This document shows, one piece after another, positions 18,376 to 27,897 of a stretch of DNA of 64,000 nt. The DNA is taken from positions 1 through 64,000 of the forward strand of contig JALAGS010000041.1 in NCBI GenBank assembly GCA_022712315.1. Direction: 5' to 3'. Within the stretch, counting starts at the first letter, position 1; each line of letters starts with the position of its first letter. Source of the stretch: Sphingobacterium sp. (GTDB taxonomy: Bacteria > Bacteroidota > Bacteroidia > Sphingobacteriales > Sphingobacteriaceae). Under the pieces are notes generated by a model. That model worked only from the letters and a program-made list of their open reading frames with translations, did no database searches and was not told where the DNA came from. The translations under genes were made by a program, and so were the position numbers.

Positions 18376-19236
18376 TTATTTTTCTTGTGCTAATTTTTTT
18401 CTTTTGACATCAGCCGAAACCATTATACTTATTTCGTATAATAAGAACATCGGTGCTGCAACTGTCAACATCGTGATAATATCTGCAGACGGGGTAATCA
18501 CCGCTGCTATGACTAGAATAATGACGGTGGCATAGCGACGGCTGGCCCGCATAAATTCAGGTGTCATGATGCCTATTTTAGAGAGGATAAATACCAATAT
18601 CGGGAGAAGGAAAACAATTCCACAGCCTAACGTTAATGTTGCTATCGTAGAAAGGTAGTTATCAATAGTAATCTGGTTGACAATTTCATCGCTTAAGGAT
18701 ACATTTGCTAGAAAGTTGATGGATAATGGTACAACAATGTAGTATCCGAAGAGTGCCCCTAAAATAAACAATAAAGATGAGTAAAAAACAAATCCACGTG
18801 CAGACCGTCTTTCTACATCTGTCAATGCAGGTTTTACAAACAACCAGATTTCAAAAAGAAGGTAAGGAAAGCCCATCATCAAGGCCATCAATAAACAGGA
18901 GTTTATCTGAAGCATAAATTGTCCTGCTAGTTCGGTATTGATGATATTAAAAGGAATTTTCTTTACACAGAAGTCCGCTAAATTGAAAGCATCGGCTGCC
19001 TTACACATCATGCGATAAGTCCAAAAATTTAGATTTTTGGGCCCCATGATGATGTCGTTGAACACGAAATCGTAAAATGTAAAAGCAATACCTGCAAAAA
19101 TACAGATCGCAATCGCTGAACGGACAAGATGCCATCTTAAAACCTCTAGGTGGTCAAAAAAAGACATTTCTGCTTCTATATTTTTCCCTTTATCTTTAAT
19201 AGCTTGTATTAGATCTTTCGAATTAGGTGTACTCAT
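18376..19236 (-). CDS. tatC: Sec-independent protein translocase TatC
   Basis: The 286-residue core subunit that recognises twin-arginine signal peptides. Six membrane helices are expected. The N-terminal conserved segment is SFFDHLEVLRWHLVRS at about 25-40, and FVKPALTDVERRSARGFV lies near 132-149. An insert with two cysteines (MCKAAD...FCVKK) lies in the first periplasmic loop. tatA is not in the window. A Tat-signal protein is encoded at 6334-7317. Confidence 0.95.
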   Translation of the reverse strand: MSTPNSKDLIQAIKDKGKNIEAEMSFFDHLEVLRWHLVRSAIAICIFAGIAFTFYDFVFNDIIMGPKNLNFWTYRMMCKAADAFNLADFCVKKIPFNIINTELAGQFMLQINSCLLMALMMGFPYLLFEIWLFVKPALTDVERRSARGFVFYSSLLFILGALFGYYIVVPLSINFLANVSLSDEIVNQITIDNYLSTIATLTLGCGIVFLLPILVFILSKIGIMTPEFMRASRRYATVIILVIAAVITPSADIITMLTVAAPMFLLYEISIMVSADVKRKKLAQEK

Positions 19237-19253
19237 AAAAATTGTTTGGAAAC

Positions 19254-19289
19254 AAAAATACCATTCTTATTGTAAAGAATGGTATTTTT
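19254..19289 (-). terminator. Intrinsic terminator after accC
   Basis: Perfect 15-bp arms (AAAAATACCATTCTT and its complement) have a 6-base loop and end in a T6 run. Confidence 0.85.
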
Positions 19290-19312
19290 TATGTATGTAA
19301 AGATAATTTTAT

Positions 19313-20668
19313 TTAATCTTCTGCCGGATATTCAGTTAGGTCGAAAGTTTCCATAAACTTTGTCGTGAAATTGCCGGCTCTAAAGTTAGGGTCACGCATC
19401 AATCTCAAGTGCAAAGGAATGGTTGTTTTGATCCCTTCAATGACGAATTCGCTTAAAGCACGTTCCATAGTGCAAATTGCTTCCTCACGTGTTTGGGCAA
19501 CAGTGATCAATTTCGCAATCATGGAGTCATAGTTAGGCGGAATTGAATAACCAGAGTAAACGTGTGTATCTACACGTACGCCATGTCCACCCGGAGAGTG
19601 GAAATTGGTGATTTTACCTGGTGACGGACGGAAATTGTTGAAAGGATCCTCTGCATTGATACGACATTCAATCGCATGCATTTCTGGCTCATAGTTTTTA
19701 CCAGAAATTGGAATTCCTGCGGCAACTTTGATTTGTTCTTTGATCAGATCAAAGTTGATGACTTCTTCCGTTACTGGGTGTTCTACCTGGATTCGTGTAT
19801 TCATTTCCATGAAGTAGAAATTACGGTGTTTGTCAACCAAAAATTCGATTGTACCTGCACCCTCATAGTTCACCGCTTTAGCACCTTTGACAGCAGCTTC
19901 TCCCATTTCAGCTCTCAATTCGGGAGTCATAAAAGGTGATGGAGATTCTTCAATCAATTTTTGGTGACGACGTTGGATAGAACAATCACGTTCAGATAAG
20001 TGGCATACCGTCCCAAATTGATCACCGACAATCTGGAATTCGATATGACGAGGTTCTTCTACGTATTTTTCAAGGTAGATTCCATCGTTTCCAAAAGCTG
20101 CAGCAGACTCAACGCGTGCTGAATCCCAAGCCGGTTCGAATTCTTCATCTTTCCAGATAATACGCATACCACGGCCACCGCCACCAGCAGTTGCTTTGAT
20201 GATAACAGGGTAGCCTATTTCATTCGCTAATGTAATACCTTCTTTTACGTTTGAGATCAAGCCATCGGATCCTGGAACTGTAGGAACACCTGCTTTTTTC
20301 ATGGTATCCTTAGCACGGGATTTATCGCCCATTTTCTCTATCTGCTCTGCAGTCGCACCAATAAATTTAATGCCATACTCTGCACAGATTGCCGAGAAGC
20401 GTGCATTTTCCGATAAAAAACCATACCCTGGGTGAATCGCGTCAGCGTTCGTCAATTCGGCCGCAGAAATAATATTAGGAATGTTTAAGTAAGAGTCTCT
20501 GCTCGGTGGAGGACCAATACAAACTGCTTCATCCGCAAATCTTACGTGTAAGCTATCTCGGTCAGCAGTAGAATATACAGCAACACTCTTGATACCCATT
20601 TCACGACAGGTACGGATAATGCGCAGGGCAATCTCGCCTCTATTTGCAATTAATATTTTTTTGAACAT
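19313..20668 (-). CDS. accC: Acetyl-CoA carboxylase, biotin carboxylase subunit
   Basis: A 451-residue ATP-grasp enzyme that carboxylates the biotin carried by AccB. It has the N-terminal [17 protein letters not shown] and the ATP-binding glycine loop [13 protein letters not shown] near 159-171. The catalytic region [16 protein letters not shown] is near 287-302. It follows accB after a 73-bp spacer with a hairpin. accA/accD are elsewhere. Confidence 0.97.
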   Translation of the reverse strand: MFKKILIANRGEIALRIIRTCREMGIKSVAVYSTADRDSLHVRFADEAVCIGPPPSRDSYLNIPNIISAAELTNADAIHPGYGFLSENARFSAICAEYGIKFIGATAEQIEKMGDKSRAKDTMKKAGVPTVPGSDGLISNVKEGITLANEIGYPVIIKATAGGGGRGMRIIWKDEEFEPAWDSARVESAAAFGNDGIYLEKYVEEPRHIEFQIVGDQFGTVCHLSERDCSIQRRHQKLIEESPSPFMTPELRAEMGEAAVKGAKAVNYEGAGTIEFLVDKHRNFYFMEMNTRIQVEHPVTEEVINFDLIKEQIKVAAGIPISGKNYEPEMHAIECRINAEDPFNNFRPSPGKITNFHSPGGHGVRVDTHVYSGYSIPPNYDSMIAKLITVAQTREEAICTMERALSEFVIEGIKTTIPLHLRLMRDPNFRAGNFTTKFMETFDLTEYPAED

Positions 20669-20695
20669 TGTCTTGAATTATGAAGTTTGCAAAAA

Positions 20696-20718
20696 ATGTA
20701 GCCCTTTGGGGGCTACAT
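20696..20718 (-). terminator. Hairpin between accB and accC
   Basis: The 9-bp perfect stem ATGTAGCCC/GGGCTACAT has a 5-base loop. On the minus strand it is followed by TTTTTTGC, so it could be a partial terminator that lowers accC relative to accB. Confidence 0.5.
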
Positions 20719-20741
20719 GTATTCATTTACGTAATTGTAAA

Positions 20742-21221
20742 TTACTTAGGCTCAACTAAGAATAATGGTTGGTCGAACTCAACAGGTTGAGCGTCTTCTA
20801 CCAAAATCTTAACGATTTTACCTGAAACTTCAGATTCAATTTCGTTGAATAATTTCATTGCTTCAACGATACATAATACAGAACCGGTATTGATATCATC
20901 ACCAATATTAACGAAAGATGGTTTACCAGGTCCAGCAGAGCGGTAGAATGTACCGATCATTGGTGATTTGATTGTTATCAAGTTTGCATCAGCATTTGCT
21001 GCTGGTGCTGCAGGGCTAGCTACAGGAGCTGGCGCCGCTGCTTGTGCAACTTGAGGAGCCGCAACTGGAGCAACAGCAGGAACAGTAGCTGTAACGTATG
21101 TAGGCTCTTGATTTGTTTTTATTGTAATTTTAAAATCTTGCTCTTCAATTGAGACTTCATTCACACCTGATTTTGAAACGAATTTAATCAAGTCCTGAAT
21201 TTGTTTGATATCCATACCCAT
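20742..21221 (-). CDS. accB: Biotin carboxyl carrier protein of acetyl-CoA carboxylase
   Basis: A 159-residue carrier. The N-terminal part (1-40) is the usual [19 protein letters not shown] type. A long Ala/Pro/Val linker covers about 42-78. The C-terminal biotinyl domain has the lysine in [13 protein letters not shown] near 124. The biotin motif is AMKL rather than AMKM, which is common in many phyla. It lies between fabH and accC. Confidence 0.96.
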   Translation of the reverse strand: MGMDIKQIQDLIKFVSKSGVNEVSIEEQDFKITIKTNQEPTYVTATVPAVAPVAAPQVAQAAAPAPVASPAAPAANADANLITIKSPMIGTFYRSAGPGKPSFVNIGDDINTGSVLCIVEAMKLFNEIESEVSGKIVKILVEDAQPVEFDQPLFLVEPK

Positions 21222-21295
21222 AGTATTCTAGGTTTTGTTTGTTTCTAAAAAATTCTAACTGTCAAAAGTAATAAATTATACCATAAAATGGACAA

Positions 21296-22285
21296 TTAAT
21301 ACGCCCATTTTAAATAGATGGATCCCCAAGTGAAACCACCGCCAAAAGCAGCAAGGATAAGATTATCCCCTTTTTTCAATTGCGATTCCCATTCCCATAA
21401 ACATAAAGGAATCGTACCACTGGTCGTATTTCCATATTTTTGAATGTTTACCATGACCTTCTCCTCTGGAAGCCCTACACGTTCTGCAGTTGCATCAATA
21501 ATACGTTTGTTGGCCTGATGAGGTACCAACCAAGCGATATCTTCTGATTTCAAGTTATTTTTGACCATAACCTCATGAGCTACATCTGCCATATTGGTTA
21601 CTGCAAATTTAAACACTGTACGACCCTCTTGATAGGCGTAGTGTAATCCTGCATCTACAGTTGCATGTGACGCCGGATTGAGTGAACCTCCACCTTTGAT
21701 ATTCAAAAACTGTCCTCCGGAACCGTCAGTTTTTAAAATAGCATCTTGTATACCCATTCCTTCTTCATTCGGTTCCAATAGCACGCAACCACAACCATCG
21801 CCAAATAGGATACAGGTGTTACGGTCTTGATAATTGATTACCGAAGACATTTTATCTGCACCGATAACAAGGACTTTCTTGTGTGTACCTGCAGTGATAA
21901 ATTGTGTTCCCGTATTTAGACCGAATAAGAAACCTGAACAAGCTGCTTGAAGATCAAATCCCCAGGCATTGGTTGCTCCGATTTTATCGGCCAGAATATT
22001 TGCCGTGGCAGGGAACAACATATCTGGTGTACTAGTACAAAAGATGATAAGGTCAATATCTGTGGCAGCTATGCCTCTCTTTTTCAATAAACCCTGAACA
22101 GCGGGTACAGCAAGATCTGAAGTAGCAAGGCCTTCACCTTTTAAGATGCGTCTCTCTTTGATTCCCGTTCTGGAAACAATCCATTCGTCGTTGGTGTCGA
22201 CCATTGTTTCCAATTCTTTGTTGGTAAGGATGTAATCCGGAACGTAACCATTTACAGCCGTGATTGCGGCGTGAATCTTTGACAT
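21296..22285 (-). CDS. fabH: 3-oxoacyl-ACP synthase III (FabH)
   Basis: The 329-residue enzyme that starts fatty-acid synthesis by condensing acyl-CoA with malonyl-ACP. The catalytic Cys is in QAACSGFLFG near 113, the His in PHQANKRI near 255, and an Asn in YGNTTSGT near 285. I start at the ATG at 22285 (MSKIHAAI); an upstream in-frame start at 22321 would overlap plsX and adds 12 unusual residues. It is coupled to plsX (7 bp). Confidence 0.96.
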   Translation of the reverse strand: MSKIHAAITAVNGYVPDYILTNKELETMVDTNDEWIVSRTGIKERRILKGEGLATSDLAVPAVQGLLKKRGIAATDIDLIIFCTSTPDMLFPATANILADKIGATNAWGFDLQAACSGFLFGLNTGTQFITAGTHKKVLVIGADKMSSVINYQDRNTCILFGDGCGCVLLEPNEEGMGIQDAILKTDGSGGQFLNIKGGGSLNPASHATVDAGLHYAYQEGRTVFKFAVTNMADVAHEVMVKNNLKSEDIAWLVPHQANKRIIDATAERVGLPEEKVMVNIQKYGNTTSGTIPLCLWEWESQLKKGDNLILAAFGGGFTWGSIYLKWAY

Positions 22286-22292
22286 AAATATT

Positions 22293-23231
22293 CTAATTGA
22301 AAATAGATCTGATGCTGTCAATGAACTTAGACTCGATCATATCTCTTGAAAATAAAACCATATTTTTAATGGCCTCAGGTGTCGAAATACCATGGCCAAT
22401 AATGACAGGAGCATTAACTCCCAAGATGGGGCTACCGCCGTACTGCTCGTAGTTGAATCGGTCGAAGAAATCATCTTTAAAACCTTTTTTCAACGTCACT
22501 ACATAAAATGATTCTGCAAGTTTCAAGACGACGTTGCCTGTAAATCCATCACAGACGTAAACGTCGGCATGGTCACTGAACAGGTCACGGCCTTCTGCAT
22601 TTCCGATAAAGTTAATCTTGTCGTTGGCTTTAAGTAGGGGGTAGGTAGAGGTTGTTAGGATGTTTCCTTTTTCTTCTTCTTCTCCGATATTCAATAATCC
22701 CACTTTAGGGTTGGATACATTAAATACATGTTCGGCAAAGACACTTCCCAAGATTGCAAATTGGTTCAACATCTCTGGCTTACAGTCTGCATTAGCGCCG
22801 ACGTCCAATAAGATTCCGAAGCCTGATTTTAATTTGGGAACAATGGATGCTATTGCAGGACGCAATACGCCTGGAATAGCTTTAACGCTGAACATCGAGC
22901 CCACAAGCATGGCACCAGTATTACCAGCAGAAGCAAATGAGTCGATTTCTTTGTTTTTTAAATATTCAAATCCCTTCGCGATACTTGAGTTGGGTTTTTG
23001 AGTTATTGCTTTGGTTGGATGTTCACCCATTGCAATGACTTCTGGAGCCTCTACATATTCAAAGTCAGATGAATTTCCTCCGGCTTGATTGATTAATTGT
23101 TTAGTCTCTTCAGTTTTACCAAAAAGGACTATTTTTTGGTCTCCAGTAAGCTGTTTTTGTGCTTCAATAGCACCTGTTATCGTTGCTTTAGGAGCATAAT
23201 CTCCTCCTAAAATATCTAAACCAATCTTCAT
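22293..23231 (-). CDS. plsX: Phosphate acyltransferase PlsX
   Basis: A 312-residue peripheral membrane enzyme that makes acyl-phosphate from acyl-ACP for phospholipid synthesis. It has the N-terminal IGLDILGGDYAPK, ASAGNTGAML near 100-109, LLDVGANADCKP near 142-153 and VCDGFTGNVVLK near 230-241. It sits between rpmF and fabH in the classic order. Confidence 0.96.
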   Translation of the reverse strand: MKIGLDILGGDYAPKATITGAIEAQKQLTGDQKIVLFGKTEETKQLINQAGGNSSDFEYVEAPEVIAMGEHPTKAITQKPNSSIAKGFEYLKNKEIDSFASAGNTGAMLVGSMFSVKAIPGVLRPAIASIVPKLKSGFGILLDVGANADCKPEMLNQFAILGSVFAEHVFNVSNPKVGLLNIGEEEEKGNILTTSTYPLLKANDKINFIGNAEGRDLFSDHADVYVCDGFTGNVVLKLAESFYVVTLKKGFKDDFFDRFNYEQYGGSPILGVNAPVIIGHGISTPEAIKNMVLFSRDMIESKFIDSIRSIFN

Positions 23232-23337
23232 CCGTTATTATTTAGTAAATCAATAATACGCAAAAAACATCCCAAAGTAAAGCAAATTTCTAAAATAGTG
23301 CTTGTTTGGGATGTTTTGGTGTTATGAAAGGTTTACC

Positions 23338-23529
23338 TTAGACAACAGCTGTATTTTCAATGATCAATTTACCGTTGTAGTACAAGTTTCCGTCTACAGT
23401 ATATGCACGGTGAGGTAAATGAACTGCGCCAGTTTCTTTACATACTGTCAAGCTTGGAGCTTCAGCTTTATAATGTGTTCTTCTTTTGTCTCTTCTTGAT
23501 TTAGAAGTCTTACGTTTTGGATGTGCCAT
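23338..23529 (-). CDS. rpmF: 50S ribosomal protein L32
   Basis: A 63-residue small basic protein with the typical start [20 protein letters not shown] and the central [16 protein letters not shown]. Only one cysteine is seen, so it is a zinc-free form. It lies 14 bp after the DUF177 gene. Confidence 0.97.
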   Translation of the reverse strand: MAHPKRKTSKSRRDKRRTHYKAEAPSLTVCKETGAVHLPHRAYTVDGNLYYNGKLIIENTAVV

Positions 23530-23543
23530 CTCGTATTCTTGTT

Positions 23544-24080
23544 TTAGTTATTTTTAATATTTCTCAATGCTTCCCAACGTGGGTCGATAATTTCTTCTTC
23601 TTTTTGCTCCTCTGAATCAGGCTCGCTTGTAAATAAGGCAAGCATCTCAGGATCACATTGTATGCCTTGTCCCTGCTCTTCACATTTGACGATATAAGGA
23701 ACAGCTAAATTGATGTATTCATACAATAACTCAGCTATATCCAACTCATAGTCGCTTTTGGATAGGATCAACACCTCTTCGGTATTATCTGTCCAATCTT
23801 CATCCGTGAATTTGACTAATATCCGTTCTTGAATTGAAATCGGTGACATAAACTCTTTTAAACAGGTATCACAAGTCAATTGGATCTCGCCTTGGATATC
23901 AAAGTGCAAAATCAAAAGATTCTCTTGTTTTTGCAATTCAACTTCTGCTTTTAGATTGCCATCTTTTACAATCGAATGTTCGTAGCAGTCAAAGAACTTT
24001 TTATTAATGTCAAATTCAAAATTGTGCTTTCCAGCGTTGAGCCCCGAAAAGGGGATTCTGTATTGTTTTAGATGTTTCAC
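23544..24080 (-). CDS. DUF177/YceD-family protein upstream of rpmF
   Basis: A 178-residue protein of the YceD (DUF177) family, linked in bacteria to 23S rRNA maturation. It has the CDTCLKEF segment near 84-91 and an acidic C-terminus ([18 protein letters not shown]). Its place directly before rpmF is the family hallmark. The cluster promoter should lie in the 102-bp spacer upstream. Confidence 0.9.
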   Translation of the reverse strand: MKHLKQYRIPFSGLNAGKHNFEFDINKKFFDCYEHSIVKDGNLKAEVELQKQENLLILHFDIQGEIQLTCDTCLKEFMSPISIQERILVKFTDEDWTDNTEEVLILSKSDYELDIAELLYEYINLAVPYIVKCEEQGQGIQCDPEMLALFTSEPDSEEQKEEEIIDPRWEALRNIKNN

Positions 24081-24182
24081 AATCTTGCATTTGAGCCTGC
24101 AAAGGTATGTATAAAATCGTTAGGATAGAAATATTTTTTTAAATATTCCGAACCAAAGCATTATACAGGCCAGTAACAGGAG

Positions 24183-24833
24183 TTATTCATAATAATTTTT
24201 ACCTAACTCTATCTTTTCGCGTCCATTGGCCATACGCCACTTGTTCGTGTCTCGTAACGAATATGCGCAACCACAGTACTCCTGCATATAGAACTTTTCC
24301 TTTTTAGAGACTTCCAGCATACGCGCCGAACCACCTTTCTTGCGCCAATTGAAGGTCCAGTATTCCATTCCTTCGTGGCGGGAGGCCGCACGTAAACCAC
24401 AGTCATTGATCTGTTCCATGTTTTTCCAGCGTGAGATACCTAGTGAACTTGAGATCACATCAAAACCGTTTGCAGCAGCATATTCAGCTGTTTTTTCAAA
24501 CCGCATATCAAAACACATGGTACAACGGATGCCTCTTTCTGGTTCTTGTTCCATCCCTTTGGCGAGTTCAAACCAGTGGTCAACATCGTAATCCGCGTCT
24601 ATAAATGGGATATTATGTTTTTCCGCAAATCGGATATTCTCATCTTTACGCAAATCATATTCTTTGCGGGGATGAATATTGGGATTGTAAAAATAAATCG
24701 TAAAATCGATATCTGAAGCAATGAGCGCTTCCATCACTTCTCCAGAACAAGGAGCACAGCAGGAGTGTAAAAGTAATTTTTTGCCTTCTCCCGGTAATGC
24801 CAAGGTCTCCCTTACAAATTCCTTATTTTCCAT
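24183..24833 (-). CDS. queH: Epoxyqueuosine reductase QueH
   Basis: A 216-residue enzyme of the QueH (DUF208) family that reduces epoxyqueuosine to queuosine in tRNA. Ligand cysteines are in [13 protein letters not shown] near 21-33, RCTMCFDMR near 95-103 and YCGCAYS near 178-184. FYNPNIHP is near 47-54. I start at the ATG at 24833 (MENKEF); an upstream start at 24863 adds ten hydrophobic residues not expected in the family. Confidence 0.93.
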   Translation of the reverse strand: MENKEFVRETLALPGEGKKLLLHSCCAPCSGEVMEALIASDIDFTIYFYNPNIHPRKEYDLRKDENIRFAEKHNIPFIDADYDVDHWFELAKGMEQEPERGIRCTMCFDMRFEKTAEYAAANGFDVISSSLGISRWKNMEQINDCGLRAASRHEGMEYWTFNWRKKGGSARMLEVSKKEKFYMQEYCGCAYSLRDTNKWRMANGREKIELGKNYYE

Positions 24834-24944
24834 AATCGTATGTGCTAACAAAAACAAGGACAATTTTAATCAAAAAGTAGCGAATTGACAAATCTTTCCG
24901 TTTTACTTATAAGGTTTTGCCTTTAAAAGAATCATATAAATTCA

Positions 24945-24973
24945 TTGATATTCTGCATATATTAGTAGATTTG
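24945..24973 (+). promoter_or_regulatory. Bacteroidota-type promoter of the lipoprotein gene
   Basis: TTG at 24945-24947 is followed after 18 bp by TAGATTTG at 24966-24973, a full match to the -7 consensus TAnnTTTG. It lies 38 bp upstream of the ATG at 25012. Confidence 0.55.
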
Positions 24974-25011
24974 TATGTTTAACGCAATATGCTATTTTTA
25001 ATAAAAAATAT

Positions 25012-26169
25012 ATGAAATTTTCGTTTCAATCCTGTATTATTCTATTCTTTGTCAGTATAATAGGTTTTACCGCCTGTAAGAAATTGGATGACGAACCAAG
25101 CAATATTGGACGTGTCACGCAGATATCAAGATTATATATATCTTTCTTGGATTATGATCCAAATAATACGTCCCTGAAGAATATGATGATTGTTGATCCG
25201 GCAGATACGACTAATTTAGACAATATCTATCAGTATCTTTCTCCAACTAAAGGGGGAGGGCCTATTCATTTTGATGCCAGTGCCCGTGCGATCTTTCAGG
25301 CAAGTTTTACACCTCAGGATACCTTTCTTCAGGTTATTCCATTCGCAAATGATATCTACGGAATTCCTGGTAATGCAGGGGCTATCGGATATCGCGGTTT
25401 CTCTAATGTCAAGGGATTGGCTTATTATACTTATGCCCAGCAAAATGGTACTTCTGGATCTGCTACAATCCCATTTCTTTTGGCGGTAACAACCAACGGG
25501 AGCAGTAGCTCCATGTTGTATGCTGTAAGTACACCTAGTGGAAAGGTTGGTTCCAAAGGCGGGGCTCCAATTATAGACAAACAGATTAATCTTGGAAACA
25601 TGGTAGCTAGTTCATTGACGCTGCTGAATACGGACGATAAGAATGAAAAATTGGTACTTGTAGGATTTGATAGTGATGATTCAAAGAGTGGAAGCGGCTT
25701 TGCAGTTTATTCGACATTAAAACAACAACTAATCAATCAGGCGCGTGATACCATAGTCAACTCTGATAATTTTAAACCCATGATGAGAGTCTATATCAAG
25801 GGTAAAACCAAATTAGGTCCGGTATCTTATGCCCCTAATAAAGGATTATTAGCAGTAACAGCGGGTAAAGAAGTGCTGTTTTTTAAGGATCCAAAAGCTT
25901 TATTTAGTGGAACTTCAGATAAAAATGTAGATCCTGATTATGTTGTTAGTGGTGCTAATACAGGTTTAGAAAAACCTTGGGGGGTAGCCATTGACGACCG
26001 TCTCAACGAAGGGAAATTCTTCTATGTTTCCGATCTAACGAACCATACTATTTCGCGCTTTCCATTGGTAGGTGAAGGGGATATCAAACCAGATATCGCA
26101 GCGAAAACATATGGTTCCTTGAATCCAAATTATATCTTTTTGGATGGTCGGTCTGCTACTAATTTTTAA
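25012..26169 (+). CDS. Lipoprotein, possible beta-propeller, unknown function
   Basis: A 385-residue protein with a lipoprotein signal peptide (lipobox FTAC, Cys at about 22, then KKLDDEP). The body is rich in G, S, T and N. A C-terminal segment GLEKPWGVAIDDRL...FFYVSDLTNHTISRF resembles an NHL-type propeller blade. No catalytic motif is recognised. It is a single gene with its own promoter, convergent with the SirB1-family gene 8 bp away. Confidence 0.8.
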   Translation: MKFSFQSCIILFFVSIIGFTACKKLDDEPSNIGRVTQISRLYISFLDYDPNNTSLKNMMIVDPADTTNLDNIYQYLSPTKGGGPIHFDASARAIFQASFTPQDTFLQVIPFANDIYGIPGNAGAIGYRGFSNVKGLAYYTYAQQNGTSGSATIPFLLAVTTNGSSSSMLYAVSTPSGKVGSKGGAPIIDKQINLGNMVASSLTLLNTDDKNEKLVLVGFDSDDSKSGSGFAVYSTLKQQLINQARDTIVNSDNFKPMMRVYIKGKTKLGPVSYAPNKGLLAVTAGKEVLFFKDPKALFSGTSDKNVDPDYVVSGANTGLEKPWGVAIDDRLNEGKFFYVSDLTNHTISRFPLVGEGDIKPDIAAKTYGSLNPNYIFLDGRSATNF

Positions 26170-26177
26170 TAGCTAGT

Positions 26178-27026
26178 TTAAGCAAGCAGCTCGAACAGCG
26201 CTCTGATTTCCTGTTGTTTGCTCGAACTTTCATGCTCCTCGTAAGCTGACATCAAGTTCCGCAAAGCGCGTTTAATGATGGTCACATTGTCGCAGGGATA
26301 GGTAAACTCTCTATCCGGATTGAGGTTCAATTGCTTCAAAAATGAATTTACATCACTTTTTTGCATGACCTGTCCACGGTTAAAGGCATTGATGTAAAAT
26401 AACACATTTTCATTTCCTTCTTCGTCCGTATCCATGTAAGCCAATACAAAATGTTTAGGTAAATTAATGCCGTAGATTGGAATGTCCAGTTTTTGTGCAA
26501 TGATGCTATAAATGCAGGATAAGGTTAGGGGATTTCCCTGTTTGGTGTCGAGTACCTGGCCAATATAGGAGTTCTGAGGGTGATGATAATCCTTTGTATT
26601 TCCTGAAAGACCAAAAGACCCAAAAAGAACATGATTAATCAGATTCACTTTTTCCAATGGACTCATGTCATAATGCAGGCCCCGCCATACCTCCGTTTTG
26701 AGATCTTCTATTGTCAATACAATCTTGTGATCCTCGTAGGAAGGATATTGATAATTATGGAGGATAATTAATCCTTCCAGTAGGTTGAATGAGTTACTCA
26801 GATTCCATATCTGCAGTTCGTTTTTGGTCTGATCAAACTGAATTTCATGAATGATATTCTCTAAACGCCCTTGTATGTTGGGATCGAAGCTTGATTCCCA
26901 AAATTTTTCTAAATAGGGTACGATCTCAGGACCTTGGCTTTTTAACTGATGTTCCACTTCCTGAAGAATCTGTTGGTCGGTGTCGTCCAACAGCGATATT
27001 AGCGATTTCAACTCTCTCTCATTCAT
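26178..27026 (-). CDS. SirB1-family transglutaminase-like protein with repeats
   Basis: A 282-residue protein of the SirB1/transglutaminase-like fold. The conserved part is YHHPQNSYIGQVLDTKQGNPLTLS at about 145-168 and LPKHFVLAYMD near 188-198. The N-terminal 80 residues are helical. The family role is not established. The stop is only 8 bp from that of the convergent lipoprotein gene, with no clear terminator. Confidence 0.85.
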   Translation of the reverse strand: MNERELKSLISLLDDTDQQILQEVEHQLKSQGPEIVPYLEKFWESSFDPNIQGRLENIIHEIQFDQTKNELQIWNLSNSFNLLEGLIILHNYQYPSYEDHKIVLTIEDLKTEVWRGLHYDMSPLEKVNLINHVLFGSFGLSGNTKDYHHPQNSYIGQVLDTKQGNPLTLSCIYSIIAQKLDIPIYGINLPKHFVLAYMDTDEEGNENVLFYINAFNRGQVMQKSDVNSFLKQLNLNPDREFTYPCDNVTIIKRALRNLMSAYEEHESSSKQQEIRALFELLA

Positions 27027-27069
27027 CCTAACGAAGTTAAAAAATTGATTCGAGAAATGAGATATAAAA

Positions 27070-27104
27070 AATCCCTACCGCAATGTATATGTCGGATAGG
27101 GATT
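27070..27104 (-). terminator. Terminator after the ABC ATPase gene
   Basis: The 8-bp stem AATCCCTA/TAGGGATT is extended by CCG/CGG with one bulged base. On the minus strand it is followed by TTTTTATATC. It ends the whole permease array. Confidence 0.65.
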
Positions 27105-27127
27105 ATTCAGGTTAAATTGGTATACAA

Positions 27128-27787
27128 TTATTTGAGCTGACCATCCAGCATATTAACAATTCTTTTCCCGTATTCGGCATTCTTTTCAGAGTGGGTGACC
27201 TGTATAATTGTAACACCATCATCATTGAGCTGTTTGAATAGATCCATGATTTCTTCACCCTGTTTGGAGTTTAAATTGCCCGTAGGTTCATCGGCAAGTA
27301 ATAATTTGGGTGAACCTGCCAATGCACGCGCGATACCGACGATCTGTTGTTGCCCTCCCGATAGTTGTGCAGGAAATAGATCTTTCTTTCCGACAATGCC
27401 AAAACGATCGAGCATATCGGCCACAATGGCTTTTCTTTCTTTGCTCGAAATGTCCTTGTAGATCAACGGTGTTTCAATGTTTTCATATACAGTCAATTCA
27501 TCCAACAGATGGTATGCTTGAAATACATAGCCAATATGAGATTGGTAAAGCTGCGTTCTTTTTTTTGCCTTCATTTCCAATACATTCTCGCCCATAAAGA
27601 TATATTCGCCCTCGTCAGGTTCATCAAGCATGCCTATAATATTCAATAAGGTCGATTTTCCAGACCCTGATGGCCCCATGATGGAGATAAAATCGCCTTC
27701 AGCGATATCGAGACTTACATCTTTAAGGACGAATGAGCGTGTACCACCTACATTATACCACTTGAATAAATTTTTTAATTGTATCAT
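27128..27787 (-). CDS. ABC transporter ATP-binding protein, LolD/MacB type
   Basis: A 219-residue ATPase that would power the FtsX-type permeases upstream. Walker A GPSGSGKST is at 38-46, the Q-loop at Q90, signature LSGGQ at 142-146, Walker B LLLADE at 162-167 and the switch His at 199 in VTHSE. After the signature it reads LSGGQQQIVGIARAL, where family members usually have R-V-A; the R to I change is notable. It is the only ATPase in the 37-kb array and is the last gene, 110 bp after the permease at 27898. The spacer shows no good promoter, so co-transcription is likely. Confidence 0.93.
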   Translation of the reverse strand: MIQLKNLFKWYNVGGTRSFVLKDVSLDIAEGDFISIMGPSGSGKSTLLNIIGMLDEPDEGEYIFMGENVLEMKAKKRTQLYQSHIGYVFQAYHLLDELTVYENIETPLIYKDISSKERKAIVADMLDRFGIVGKKDLFPAQLSGGQQQIVGIARALAGSPKLLLADEPTGNLNSKQGEEIMDLFKQLNDDGVTIIQVTHSEKNAEYGKRIVNMLDGQLK

Positions 27788-27897
27788 TTTTTAGTATTGA
27801 GATCTTAGATATTCTTATTTTATATTTTATATTTTTTCTAGTCACCATAATTATTGTTCGACTGCGGAATAGGGCCTCTCACCACTCATATTATCTT

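Noticed and set aside
20840..20860. AMKL instead of AMKM at the biotin site of AccB
   Set aside because: AMKL is a common form of the biotinyl motif and gives no sign of loss of function.
27855..27870. TGTTCG-N4-CGGAAT upstream of the ATPase gene, similar to the enhancer palindrome
   Set aside because: There is no second palindrome at +21/22 bp and no GG-N10-GC at the expected distance, so it lacks the module seen four times elsewhere.
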